Source: Ignavibacteriaceae bacterium (GTDB taxonomy: Bacteria; Bacteroidota; Ignavibacteria; Ignavibacteriales; Ignavibacteriaceae). From it: a DNA stretch of 7,081 bases. The translations under genes and the position numbers were made by a program. The DNA lies in contig JALONF010000130.1 in the NCBI GenBank assembly GCA_025455085.1, positions 1 to 7,081 on the forward strand, given 5' to 3'. Every line of letters begins with the position of its first letter. Positions within the stretch are counted from its first letter, which is position 1. This document shows, piece after piece, positions 1 through 6,170 of the stretch. Below the pieces are notes generated by a model. It saw only the letters and a list, made by a program, of their open reading frames with translations, ran no database searches and was not told where the DNA came from.

Positions 1-391
1 CAACACTGACATGAGCGACCAACCCTTCCTCGAAAAAGGAACGTTTACGGAGATGGGTGTAATCAAATAATTGCGAAGGAACAACAATCTGACCTGGTAC
101 AAAATCCTCGCGAAGCGAACCACAAGCACTGACGCTGATGATCTGTTGTATCCCAAGTGTCTTTAATGCGTAGATATTTGCCCGATAATTCACTTCACTT
201 GGGTTGTAAATGTGCCCGATGCCGTGCCTGGCTAAGAACGCGACCTTTTTTCCATCAAGGGTTCCAAGTATGATCGGAGCACTTGGCTTTCCATACGGAG
301 TATCGATCGATAATTTTTCAACTTTTTCGAGGGCAGGAAATTCATAGAGCCCTGACCCACCGATTACTGCCAATACTGGTTTTTGATTCAT
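1..391 (-). CDS. mtnP: S-methyl-5'-thioadenosine phosphorylase, N-terminal part (runs off left edge)
   Basis: The first 130 codons are visible and the 3' end lies beyond position 1. The family (PNP/MTAP phosphorylase class 2) cleaves 5'-methylthioadenosine with phosphate to adenine and 5-methylthioribose-1-phosphate in the cytoplasm, as part of methionine salvage and purine recovery; some members instead use inosine, guanosine or adenosine. Seen in the sequence: an N-terminal phosphate-binding GGSGLY near residues 11-16, the family signature RHGIGH followed by NPSEVNYRANIYAL near residues 57-76, then SACGSLRED and PGQIVVPSQ. The ATG at 391 is supported by a clear ribosome-binding site (AAGGGAG) five bases upstream. 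It begins 10 bp after the stop of the membrane FHA gene, so it is probably co-transcribed with the two FHA genes. The substrate-specificity residues lie in the missing part, so MTAP versus general purine nucleoside phosphorylase cannot be settled here. Confidence 0.93.
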   Translation of the reverse strand, partial: MNQKPVLAVIGGSGLYEFPALEKVEKLSIDTPYGKPSAPIILGTLDGKKVAFLARHGIGHIYNPSEVNYRANIYALKTLGIQQIISVSACGSLREDFVPGQIVVPSQLFDYTHLRKRSFFEEGLVAHVSV

Positions 392-396
392 TTGGT

Positions 397-403
397 CTCC
401 CTT
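397..403 (-). promoter_or_regulatory. Ribosome binding site of mtnP
   Basis: Read on the minus strand this is AAGGGAG, five bases before the ATG at 391. It overlaps the TAA stop codon of the upstream FHA gene (404-402), so ribosomes finishing that gene could re-initiate here. It fixes the mtnP start. Confidence 0.75.
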
Positions 404-842
404 ACGGTTGGTTTTCCGTAATCCTAATCTCGTAAAACTGGTTGCCGATGTGCAAATCATCGCCGGTAATGAGAATTGTGGGCGAACTGACCTTTTCATC
501 ATTCAGGTATGTTCCGTTAGTCGAGTAAAGATCCTCGATCCACCAATGACCGTTACGGAAGGTTAACGATGCATGGCGGTTTGAAATAATATCATCATCA
601 AGGCAAAGCGTATTCCCTGCTTCCCGTCCGATAGTGATCTCGGAAACCGAAAAAGTGTTTTCTTTGTTCTCGTTCACCCCGCTACGTTCAATGAGGGTAA
701 TGGCAGGCACTTTCTGAATTTGGGCAGCAAAACTCTTCAGACGCAGATCTTTCCAAAGGGTATAAATAGTCCAACCAAGGAAACTAAACAATACCAGCAT
801 TAAGATGATTCGGAGCGTAAGGACAAGAATTGCTGCTACCAT
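402..842 (-). CDS. Membrane-anchored FHA domain protein (FhaB-like)
   Basis: A 146-residue protein with one hydrophobic N-terminal membrane segment (about residues 3-27), a short linker, and a C-terminal FHA domain (about 66-141) facing the cytoplasm if the segment is a simple anchor. FHA domains bind phosphothreonine peptides, usually on partners of Ser/Thr kinases. The key binding residues are present: Gly72-Arg73, Ser87 and His90 in the SNRH motif, and STNGT at 107-111. The layout of a short anchor plus one FHA domain resembles actinobacterial FhaB/FipA, and the gene lies directly after an FhaA-like gene as in many Gram-positive and Chloroflexota genomes. The start overlaps the upstream gene by 7 bp (ATGGTAG), and no Shine-Dalgarno sequence precedes it, so translation is probably coupled. 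No kinase or PP2C phosphatase is in the window, so the partner is unknown. Confidence 0.9.
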   Translation of the reverse strand: MVAAILVLTLRIILMLVLFSFLGWTIYTLWKDLRLKSFAAQIQKVPAITLIERSGVNENKENTFSVSEITIGREAGNTLCLDDDIISNRHASLTFRNGHWWIEDLYSTNGTYLNDEKVSSPTILITGDDLHIGNQFYEIRITENQP

Positions 843-1606
843 AAGGAGGTGTTCTCTTCCCTGGGATCAGTTGACCCTGATTCCTGGTATGCACACTCAG
901 CTTCTTCATTTAAATATATAAACTTGTATCCTCCAAGAGAGATAACATCGCCTGAATTAAGCTGCCTTTTATCCACCCTCGTGCCGTTTACAAAAGTCCC
1001 TCCCGCAGATCCGGCATCAAAGACAAAAAACCCCTGTGGTGTTTTCCGAATCTGAGCATGGGTTCGAGAAACCCTGATGTCGTCGATAACGATTTCGTTT
1101 GTGTTTCTCCGCCCAATATTAATCACTGATAAACTTAAATTGATTTCCTTATCTTCGCCAAATAAAAGTAACGGACAATGCTCTTTTTTTTCTGACAGGG
1201 GTAGTGAGCTACCCGCAGCAAGAACGGAATGGGTTTCATTTCTGGGGGACCGTTTTTCAGATTCGAGAATCTCGATTTCTTTATCGCTCAAGGAGTTTTT
1301 TACTATCAGCGTGAAGTCAGGAGTCAACTCCTGTTCAATTCCATATTCGGTCAATATCGCATGATAAGCATCTTCAAGATCTTGATGCCATGAAGGATTA
1401 CTCTGCCAGGTTTTTGTATTTCTAGAATTCATTTTTATGATGAACCGGTGTGGAGGAGTGACTGACTCTTTACTTAACAAAGTAACCTGGATGCTTTCAT
1501 TAAGCCTGGACATAATCTCGACCCTTTTTTCGGTCCAAGGGATGAGAGACGCGCTTCTCTCGATGAGAAGTTTGATCCTGGTCTCAATAAAGTCCATTCC
1601 GTTCAT
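836..1606 (-). CDS. DUF3662-like and FHA domain protein (FhaA-like)
   Basis: A 256-residue soluble protein. Residues about 4-105 look like a divergent DUF3662 domain (the FhaA N-terminal domain): the start runs IETRIKLLIERSAS, and later parts resemble the family's PHRFIIKMN strand and the HQDLEDAYHAILTEYG helix. A charged linker follows (about 106-145). The FHA domain spans about 160-232, with Gly165-Arg166, Ser180 and His183 as phosphothreonine-binding positions. The usual NG of the 'STNGT' loop is GG here (SAGGT, 200-204), a variation also met in other FHA proteins. FhaA-type proteins act as phosphorylation-dependent scaffolds near the cell envelope in Actinobacteria; that role is known for the family and only inferred here. 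ATG at 1606 is the first possible start, but a second ATG nine bases in (1597) cannot be excluded. Neither has a good Shine-Dalgarno sequence. The 3' end overlaps the next FHA gene. Confidence 0.85.
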   Translation of the reverse strand: MNGMDFIETRIKLLIERSASLIPWTEKRVEIMSRLNESIQVTLLSKESVTPPHRFIIKMNSRNTKTWQSNPSWHQDLEDAYHAILTEYGIEQELTPDFTLIVKNSLSDKEIEILESEKRSPRNETHSVLAAGSSLPLSEKKEHCPLLLFGEDKEINLSLSVINIGRRNTNEIVIDDIRVSRTHAQIRKTPQGFFVFDAGSAGGTFVNGTRVDKRQLNSGDVISLGGYKFIYLNEEAECAYQESGSTDPREENTSLW

Positions 1607-1614
1607 GATGATGA

Positions 1615-1641
1615 ATTATAACGAATTATCAGAAGTGTAAT
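1615..1641 (-). promoter_or_regulatory. Possible promoter of the FHA-FHA-mtnP genes, giving a leaderless mRNA
   Basis: On the minus strand a perfect TATAAT (1620-1615) lies 8 bases before the ATG at 1606. ATTACA (1641-1636), a four-of-six match to TTGACA, lies 15 bases upstream of it, which is a short spacer. Transcription from such a -10 box would begin at or next to the ATG, so the mRNA would have almost no leader, in line with the lack of a Shine-Dalgarno sequence. The 64-bp gap shows no terminator hairpin, so read-through from the PHP gene is also possible. This is an inference from pattern alone. Confidence 0.35.
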
Positions 1642-1670
1642 TCGAAACAGGTAATTCATGAATGTTGGGT

Positions 1671-2684
1671 TCACTTTCCACAAAAAATGGGGTTACTGTA
1701 AATCCATCCCCTTTTTTGTCCCAGAAAATCGATCTTGCATTGAACCCTGTAGTAGCCCGGTCCAGTGACGTTTTTAACAACCACTGATGTGTTTTCACTG
1801 AATTGGATAACATGATTATTATGAATTATCTCAATGTCTGCCCTGGATGGTGTGTGGATTCTAATAGTACCGCCCTGAACGAGCTGTATAGATTCACCTA
1901 TCTGTGCTACCCGATCTTCATTTTCAAGTGTGAATTGAAAACCCCGAGTTGACGATGGCAAATCATATCCAATAAAGGAACAACCGTTTTGCAAGGCAGA
2001 ATAGACCTGGCGGCTGTCAATATCCAAATCTCCAGATAACTCATTTTGGACAAGGAGGTGATTATTGATAGCTGAAAAATGAAAATCGTAAGGCAGGACA
2101 GTTTTACGGAAAAAAGCCTTTTGGAAATCCAAAGCATGAGCATCAGATCCGCCAACAGCATAAATTTTTTTCCCGGTTGTCAGCAGCTCATCCCATTTTT
2201 GCAGAGTTTGAGGATGTGGACTATGAGCCATGAATTCAGGGAAAAAAGCATAAAATACCGCTTTGGGAAAAGTCCTGGCATAGGTTTTAAACTCACTAAA
2301 ACCATTCCAGAGTTCAATCCCGGTATATCCTTCCACATCCCAGGATACCCAGGAAATATCCGGTTCATGGAACATCGGCAGATCATATTCATGCGGATGT
2401 GCCAAGAACGATACTCCATCGTGCTTTGTAACTTCATCGATCAATTTCTGAGGATCGGTTGCGTGGCTGGATAACTCAACATCAGCACCAATCACCAGTG
2501 TGTGATTCTTCTGGGGTTGTCGATTCTGATCGTGGATTTCTTCTGCGGTTAGCAAAAGAGTTTTTTTGCCATTCTTTTCAAAATATCTCTCCACACCTTT
2601 TACCAGCACGTTGTGATCGGTAACGATAATAACGTCTACACCCTGCCTGATGGCGGCTTGTGCGATGCTGGAATAATTACCAGA
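1671..2684 (-). CDS. PHP-domain metallohydrolase (CehA/McbA-like), 5' end lost at the junction
   Basis: The reading frame encodes a PHP metal-dependent phosphoesterase-type protein. Reading in from the joint, SGNYSSIAQAAIRQG and then VDVIIVTDHN match the family, so the GTG at 2609 lies inside the domain and is not the start. Visible metal-site motifs are TDH (about 2622-2614), Glu in GADVE, AHPH, and Asp-His in GGSDAH. The first motif (HxH...YSDG) is missing because homology stops near 2684; the frame runs on to a TAG at 2708-2706. After the catalytic part, a C-terminal beta-rich domain of about 90 residues ends in GWIYSNPIF, as in CehA/McbA-like proteins. The substrate is unknown; the family includes phosphoesterases and hydrolases of other ester-like bonds. 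No signal peptide can be judged because the N-terminus is absent. It lies 64 bp upstream of the FHA genes on the same strand. Confidence 0.85.
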   Translation of the reverse strand, partial: SGNYSSIAQAAIRQGVDVIIVTDHNVLVKGVERYFEKNGKKTLLLTAEEIHDQNRQPQKNHTLVIGADVELSSHATDPQKLIDEVTKHDGVSFLAHPHEYDLPMFHEPDISWVSWDVEGYTGIELWNGFSEFKTYARTFPKAVFYAFFPEFMAHSPHPQTLQKWDELLTTGKKIYAVGGSDAHALDFQKAFFRKTVLPYDFHFSAINNHLLVQNELSGDLDIDSRQVYSALQNGCSFIGYDLPSSTRGFQFTLENEDRVAQIGESIQLVQGGTIRIHTPSRADIEIIHNNHVIQFSENTSVVVKNVTGPGYYRVQCKIDFLGQKRGWIYSNPIFCGK

Positions 2685-2690
2685 AATTCT
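2673..2690. other. Junction between two unrelated DNA segments
   Basis: Family-like sequence of the minus-strand PHP protein ends at about 2684 and family-like sequence of the plus-strand histidine kinase begins at about 2673-2682. Both genes are cut in their 5' parts at the same place and face away from each other. About ten bases can be read as belonging to either side, which suggests a short shared sequence at the joint. Gene style, strand and base composition all change here. See the findings for how to tell an assembly chimera from a real rearrangement. Confidence 0.8.
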
Positions 2691-4124
2691 AAAAGACTCT
2701 TGCAGCTAGTGAATCAATTACTCGATCTCGCAAAACTTGATTCAGGTAAACTGAAGCTTGAAGCTTCACCCGGAAACATAGTCTCATTTGTAAAAGGAAT
2801 CGCCCTGTCATTTGAATCTCTTTCTGAAGCCAGAGATGTAATGATAAAGATAAAGTCTGACAAAGAATTGATTGAAACCTATTTTGACAGGGAAAAGATG
2901 ATAAAAGTTTTTTCAATTTTATTATCCAATGCTTTCAAGTTCACACCCGAAAGAGAAAATGTTATTGTTTCAATAACGGAGACTTTAAATAACACCGTTG
3001 AAATCAGAATCAGAAATACAGGAATTGGAATTCCACAAAAGGAACTGCCGAAATTATTCGATCGGTTTTATCAGGTTGATTCATCACAGACAAAAGAATA
3101 TGAAGGAACGGGAATAGGATTAGCATTAGTCAAAGAACTGATAGAATTACATCACGGCAGCATCATCGTAAATAGTAAAGAAAATAATCCTGAAGACAAG
3201 GAAAAAGGTTGGACAGAATTCACTATCAATTTGCCAATTGGAAAAGCGCATCTAAAGAACGAGGAAATAGCGATAGCAGATCAAGTGGGACCTAAAGAAG
3301 TAACTCCTCTTGATGAAACAGAGTATTTAAGTCCCAGAATTTTAATAGAATCAGATACAATATCTGATGAAAATAAAACAACTATACTTGTAGTAGAAGA
3401 CAATTATGATATGAGAGAGTACATCAAAGAATCTCTTTCTGATTGTTATGTAGTAGAAGAAGCAGTTAATGGCGAACAGGGAGTAAGAATTGCAGAGACA
3501 ATTATTCCTGATTTGATAATCAGCGATCTGATGATGCCGAAGATGGATGGTAATGAACTTACAAGAATATTGAAGAACGATGAAAAAACCAGTCACATTC
3601 CAATAATAATATTAACAGCAAAATCCGGTCAGGAAAATAAGATTGAAGGATTACAAACCGGTGCAGATGATTATCTTACAAAACCATTTGATTTACAAGA
3701 ACTTCGCGTGAGAGTAGAAAATCTGATCAATATCAGGAAGAAGCTGCAGGAGAAGTTCAGCAAGGGAGAATTCCTATCTAAGCCGGTAGAGAAAAAGATA
3801 AAGAGTATTGATGAAAGGTTTTTGGCAAAGGTGTTAGAGGTAATTGAGAAACATATATCAGAAGAAGAATTTAGGATAGAGGATTGCAGCAGGGAAGTAG
3901 GATTTAGCAGGACACATTTTCACAAAAAGCTCAGAGCGTTAGTAGGAAAATCACCGAGTCAGTACGTAAGGACAGTACGACTATACAGAGCAAAGCATTT
4001 GATCGAGGAAGAAAAAGGAAATGTATCGGAGGTAGCATACTCGGTTGGGTTCTCAAGTCCTGCATATTTTTCAAGATGTTTCAAAGAGGAATTTGGCTAT
4101 CCACCAAGTAACATATTAACCTGA
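2673..4124 (+). CDS. Hybrid two-component regulator (histidine kinase, receiver, AraC HTH), 5' end lost
   Basis: This is the C-terminal part of a one-piece hybrid two-component system. The visible sequence opens at the second HisKA helix (RNSKRLLQLVNQLLDLAKL). The H-box with the phosphorylated histidine and the whole sensor region are missing, because the frame runs left into antisense of the PHP gene; the GTG at 2613 is therefore not a real start. Next come the HATPase with its N box (about 2898-2940), G1 box NTGIGIP (3015-3035, Asn where Asp is usual) and G2 box GTGIGLAL (3105-3128). The receiver domain starts at about 3378, with the phospho-acceptor Asp in SDLMMP (3525-3527) and the conserved Lys in LTKPF (3681-3683). 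An AraC-type DNA-binding domain (about 3810-4118) ends in YFSRCFKEEFGYPPS. Such proteins usually sense a periplasmic signal and activate nearby genes. The repeat array and secreted-protein gene just downstream are natural candidate targets, by position only. Confidence 0.9.
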   Translation: MITRNSKRLLQLVNQLLDLAKLDSGKLKLEASPGNIVSFVKGIALSFESLSEARDVMIKIKSDKELIETYFDREKMIKVFSILLSNAFKFTPERENVIVSITETLNNTVEIRIRNTGIGIPQKELPKLFDRFYQVDSSQTKEYEGTGIGLALVKELIELHHGSIIVNSKENNPEDKEKGWTEFTINLPIGKAHLKNEEIAIADQVGPKEVTPLDETEYLSPRILIESDTISDENKTTILVVEDNYDMREYIKESLSDCYVVEEAVNGEQGVRIAETIIPDLIISDLMMPKMDGNELTRILKNDEKTSHIPIIILTAKSGQENKIEGLQTGADDYLTKPFDLQELRVRVENLINIRKKLQEKFSKGEFLSKPVEKKIKSIDERFLAKVLEVIEKHISEEEFRIEDCSREVGFSRTHFHKKLRALVGKSPSQYVRTVRLYRAKHLIEEEKGNVSEVAYSVGFSSPAYFSRCFKEEFGYPPSNILT

Positions 4125-4205
4125 TTATTTAGAAGTTTTTTTACCCCCCCAATCATAGCTCGCAAAAATTTACCCCTCAAAAATCTATTAAATTCTAAAC
4201 AAAGT
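4125..4205. other. Regulator 3' flank, AT-rich with C-runs, no gene seen
   Basis: I see no gene and no hairpin terminator here. A T-run (4135-4142) follows the regulator stop but has no stem before it. Two similar short stretches, TTTACCCCCCC (4140-4150) and TTTACCCCTC (4169-4178), are each preceded by an A/T run and followed by an A-rich stretch ending in ATC. A third C-run, TACCCCCC, lies at 4283-4290, beyond the repeat array. Their meaning is unknown. Confidence 0.5.
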
Positions 4206-4283
4206 ACATAATTGCAAGTCCATAAGACATTGCTGCAAGTGATTGACTAAATAGTACAAGTCTTCAATACATAGTTGATAACT
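4206..4283 (+). promoter_or_regulatory. Direct repeats with 21-bp period, candidate AraC-type operator
   Basis: Four 15-base boxes start exactly 21 bases apart at 4206, 4227, 4248 and 4269: ACATAATTGCAAGTC, ACATTGCTGCAAGTG, TAAATAGTACAAGTC and ACATAGTTGATAACT. Boxes 1-3 share CAAGT at the same offset (4215, 4236, 4257), and boxes 1, 2 and 4 share ACAT at the other end. A 21-bp step puts every box on the same face of the helix and matches the known repeat spacing of tandem half-sites for AraC-family proteins. The set lies 77-154 bases before the ATG at 4360, next to the likely promoter. The best candidate binder is the AraC-domain regulator encoded just upstream. The periodicity is seen directly; the operator role is inferred. 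Confidence 0.5.
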
Positions 4284-4310
4284 ACCCCCCATACCTTTCT
4301 ATTTTATTTG
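4275..4310 (+). promoter_or_regulatory. Weak candidate promoter of the secreted beta-helix protein
   Basis: TTGATA (4275-4280) and TATTTT (4300-4305) could serve as -35 and -10 boxes, but the 19-base gap is long. TTTATTTG (4303-4310) is one base off the Bacteroidota -7 consensus TAnnTTTG, but no well-spaced -33 TTG is seen for it. The region sits between the 21-bp repeats and the ribosome-binding site, where an activator-dependent promoter would be expected. Confidence 0.25.
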
Positions 4311-4346
4311 TGGTGCGACTTTAAAAACCATTTTTCAAGAAATTTT

Positions 4347-4352
4347 AAGGAG
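4347..4352 (+). promoter_or_regulatory. Ribosome binding site of the secreted beta-helix protein
   Basis: AAGGAG lies seven bases before the ATG at 4360. It fixes that start, which also gives a normal signal peptide. Confidence 0.75.
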
Positions 4353-4359
4353 TGCACCA

Positions 4360-6156
4360 ATGAAAAACTTAATAGTTTTATTAACAGTTTTGTTTCTGTT
4401 CTTACTAACCACACAAATATTCTCACAAGAAGATGACTTCTTCAGAAAGAGGTTCGAGTATTCTATCCCAGAGAAGATTGAAGCACCTGTATCCAGCGGT
4501 CTTCAGGCAGGAACATATTCGGTCGGCACTGTCGGTTATTTCCCGACACTTGACTCAGCATTTAATAGGCTCAGCATTGATGGCATTGAGGGAGATGTAA
4601 CTCTGGAGTTAATTGACGATTTGTATTCTGCATCAGGTAGTAAATATGGTTTTAGATTAAATGGACCTATTCCCGGAGCTGATGAGAATAGCAGAGTAAC
4701 TATCAGACCAGCCAGTAATACAAATGTTACAATTGAAGGTGATGGGATGTCGGTACTTTGCTTTTTAAACACAAGCTTTGTCACCATTGATGGTGTTAGT
4801 TTAGAAGGCTCATCTACACTCAGAATTCATTCATATCATAATTCACAGTACGGTTGGAATGATGGGATTGTGTTTGTAAATAATTCGAAACAAAATGTTA
4901 TACAGAATATAGTTTTTGAGTGTGAAGATTATGATGGATTAGGTTGTGCTATGACGCTTGTATATGAGTCTGGCCCATTTACTCCTGATAGTAACTTGAT
5001 CGAAAATAATTTTGTTAAGAAAGCTGCAATGGGAATTAGTATCCTTTCATATTCGTATCGGGCAACTGGAAATGTAATTCGCGGGAACAAAATTGGTTCC
5101 GAAACCGACAGCTTCATTTCCAGAGGGATTAATTTAGTATGCTGCCAGAACACAATAGTAGAATCTAATATTGTTCAAAATATCAGAAGTAATTCAAGCT
5201 TGGTTTACAGCCCTGGTATAGTATCACTTGCCGGAGTTGGAGAAAGGATTTTCAACAATGTCATTTTCAATATTGTTGTCAATAATGGAGATTACGGTGC
5301 AATTGGAATTTTTCTTAATGGGATCTCTGGTTATTCAGGCTGCGTGAATACCGTTTACAACAATATGATTTTTGATTTACAAAGTAATTCACCACAGGCA
5401 AATTCAAAAGTAAGTGGAATTGAGCTGAGAAATCAGAACTATGCTAAAGTATATTTTAACTCTGTATACTTATCAGGAAGCGGAACAAATCAGAAAGGTT
5501 CGGCATCATTGAATATCGGAATTAACTGTTCCAATGTTCAAGTTAAGAATAATTTGCTCGTTAATGTTCGAAATGAATCACCATATTGCGCATCTGCTAT
5601 AAATTGTAATTCCAGTTCATGCCTTATATCCAATTATAACGATCTTTATATTGAATCTAATCAATGTAATTTTATCGTTCACGCTGGTTCTGTTAATTAT
5701 ACGTCGCTTAGTGAGTGGCAGTTAACCGGTCAGGATTTAAACAGTATGGTAGAATTACCATACTTTGTTGAACCATATTTACACATCGATAAAAATGTAG
5801 CCACAATACTTGAATCAGGGGGCACACCAATTGGCGGATTTACATACGATTTTGATGATCAATTAAGAAACTCACTAACGCCGGATATTGGTGCAGATGA
5901 ATTTGATGGAATCCCTTCAGCAGTTGAGACTGAAATAAGTATACCTGATGGATTTAGACTTGAGCAGAATTATCCAAACCCATTCAACCCAACAACTAAA
6001 ATCGAATTTCGGATTGCGGATTTCGGATTTGTCTCATTAAAAATTTATGATGTTTTAGGAAATGAAGTTGCGACTTTGGTTAACGAAGAAAAGCCTGCTG
6101 GGAGTTATGAAGTACAAGGTTTTGTTGAGGCAAAGAAAATGATTTTACAAAAATAA
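4360..6156 (+). CDS. Secreted parallel beta-helix protein with a shortened T9SS C-terminal domain
   Basis: A 598-residue protein. Residues 1 to about 22 form a signal peptide: Lys2, a leucine-rich core, then IFSQ before an acidic mature start. A region common in such surface proteins follows (GTYSVGTVGYFPTLDSAFNRL, then GDVTLELIDD, about residues 47-90). The middle (about 110-470) has short recurring strand-turn units such as VTIDGV, NVIQNIVFE, NLIENNFV, NVIRGNKIG and NTVYNNMIFD, typical of right-handed parallel beta-helices. It ends with PDIGADEFDG, a linker, and from residue 534 a type A T9SS sorting domain (LEQNYPNPFNPTTKIEF...VYD-like KIYDVLGNEVATL). This would take it across the outer membrane by T9SS. 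The middle of that domain is missing: EVQ (codon ending 6117) passes straight into GFVEAKKMILQK, without the usual SSGxYFY-type segment of about 20 residues. Beta-helix proteins are often adhesins or polysaccharide-active, but no catalytic motif is recognised. No neighbour names its job. Confidence 0.87.
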   Translation: MKNLIVLLTVLFLFLLTTQIFSQEDDFFRKRFEYSIPEKIEAPVSSGLQAGTYSVGTVGYFPTLDSAFNRLSIDGIEGDVTLELIDDLYSASGSKYGFRLNGPIPGADENSRVTIRPASNTNVTIEGDGMSVLCFLNTSFVTIDGVSLEGSSTLRIHSYHNSQYGWNDGIVFVNNSKQNVIQNIVFECEDYDGLGCAMTLVYESGPFTPDSNLIENNFVKKAAMGISILSYSYRATGNVIRGNKIGSETDSFISRGINLVCCQNTIVESNIVQNIRSNSSLVYSPGIVSLAGVGERIFNNVIFNIVVNNGDYGAIGIFLNGISGYSGCVNTVYNNMIFDLQSNSPQANSKVSGIELRNQNYAKVYFNSVYLSGSGTNQKGSASLNIGINCSNVQVKNNLLVNVRNESPYCASAINCNSSSCLISNYNDLYIESNQCNFIVHAGSVNYTSLSEWQLTGQDLNSMVELPYFVEPYLHIDKNVATILESGGTPIGGFTYDFDDQLRNSLTPDIGADEFDGIPSAVETEISIPDGFRLEQNYPNPFNPTTKIEFRIADFGFVSLKIYDVLGNEVATLVNEEKPAGSYEVQGFVEAKKMILQK

Positions 6157-6170
6157 ATAACACTCCTTAA

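Noticed and set aside
843..850. A strong AAGGAGGT Shine-Dalgarno-like string on the plus strand
   Set aside because: It lies inside the 3' end of the minus-strand DUF3662/FHA gene. The plus-strand frames after it show no protein family features and are antisense of a clear FHA protein.
2607..2609. GTG at 2609 as the start of the PHP protein
   Set aside because: Family-like residues (SSIAQAAIRQGVDVIIVTDHN-type region) continue upstream in the same frame to about 2684, so this GTG is internal.
2613..2672. First 20 residues of the plus-strand frame as part of the kinase
   Set aside because: This stretch is exactly antisense to conserved PHP coding sequence and has no kinase similarity; it is an accidental open extension.
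1616..3596. Several open frames of 65-131 codons antisense or out of frame to the PHP and kinase genes
   Set aside because: They overlap well-supported genes, show no domain-like composition and no ribosome-binding sites; they are shadows.
4206..4283. CRISPR array
   Set aside because: The 15-base boxes are diverged and the spacers would be 6 bases; no cas genes are present. An operator fits better.
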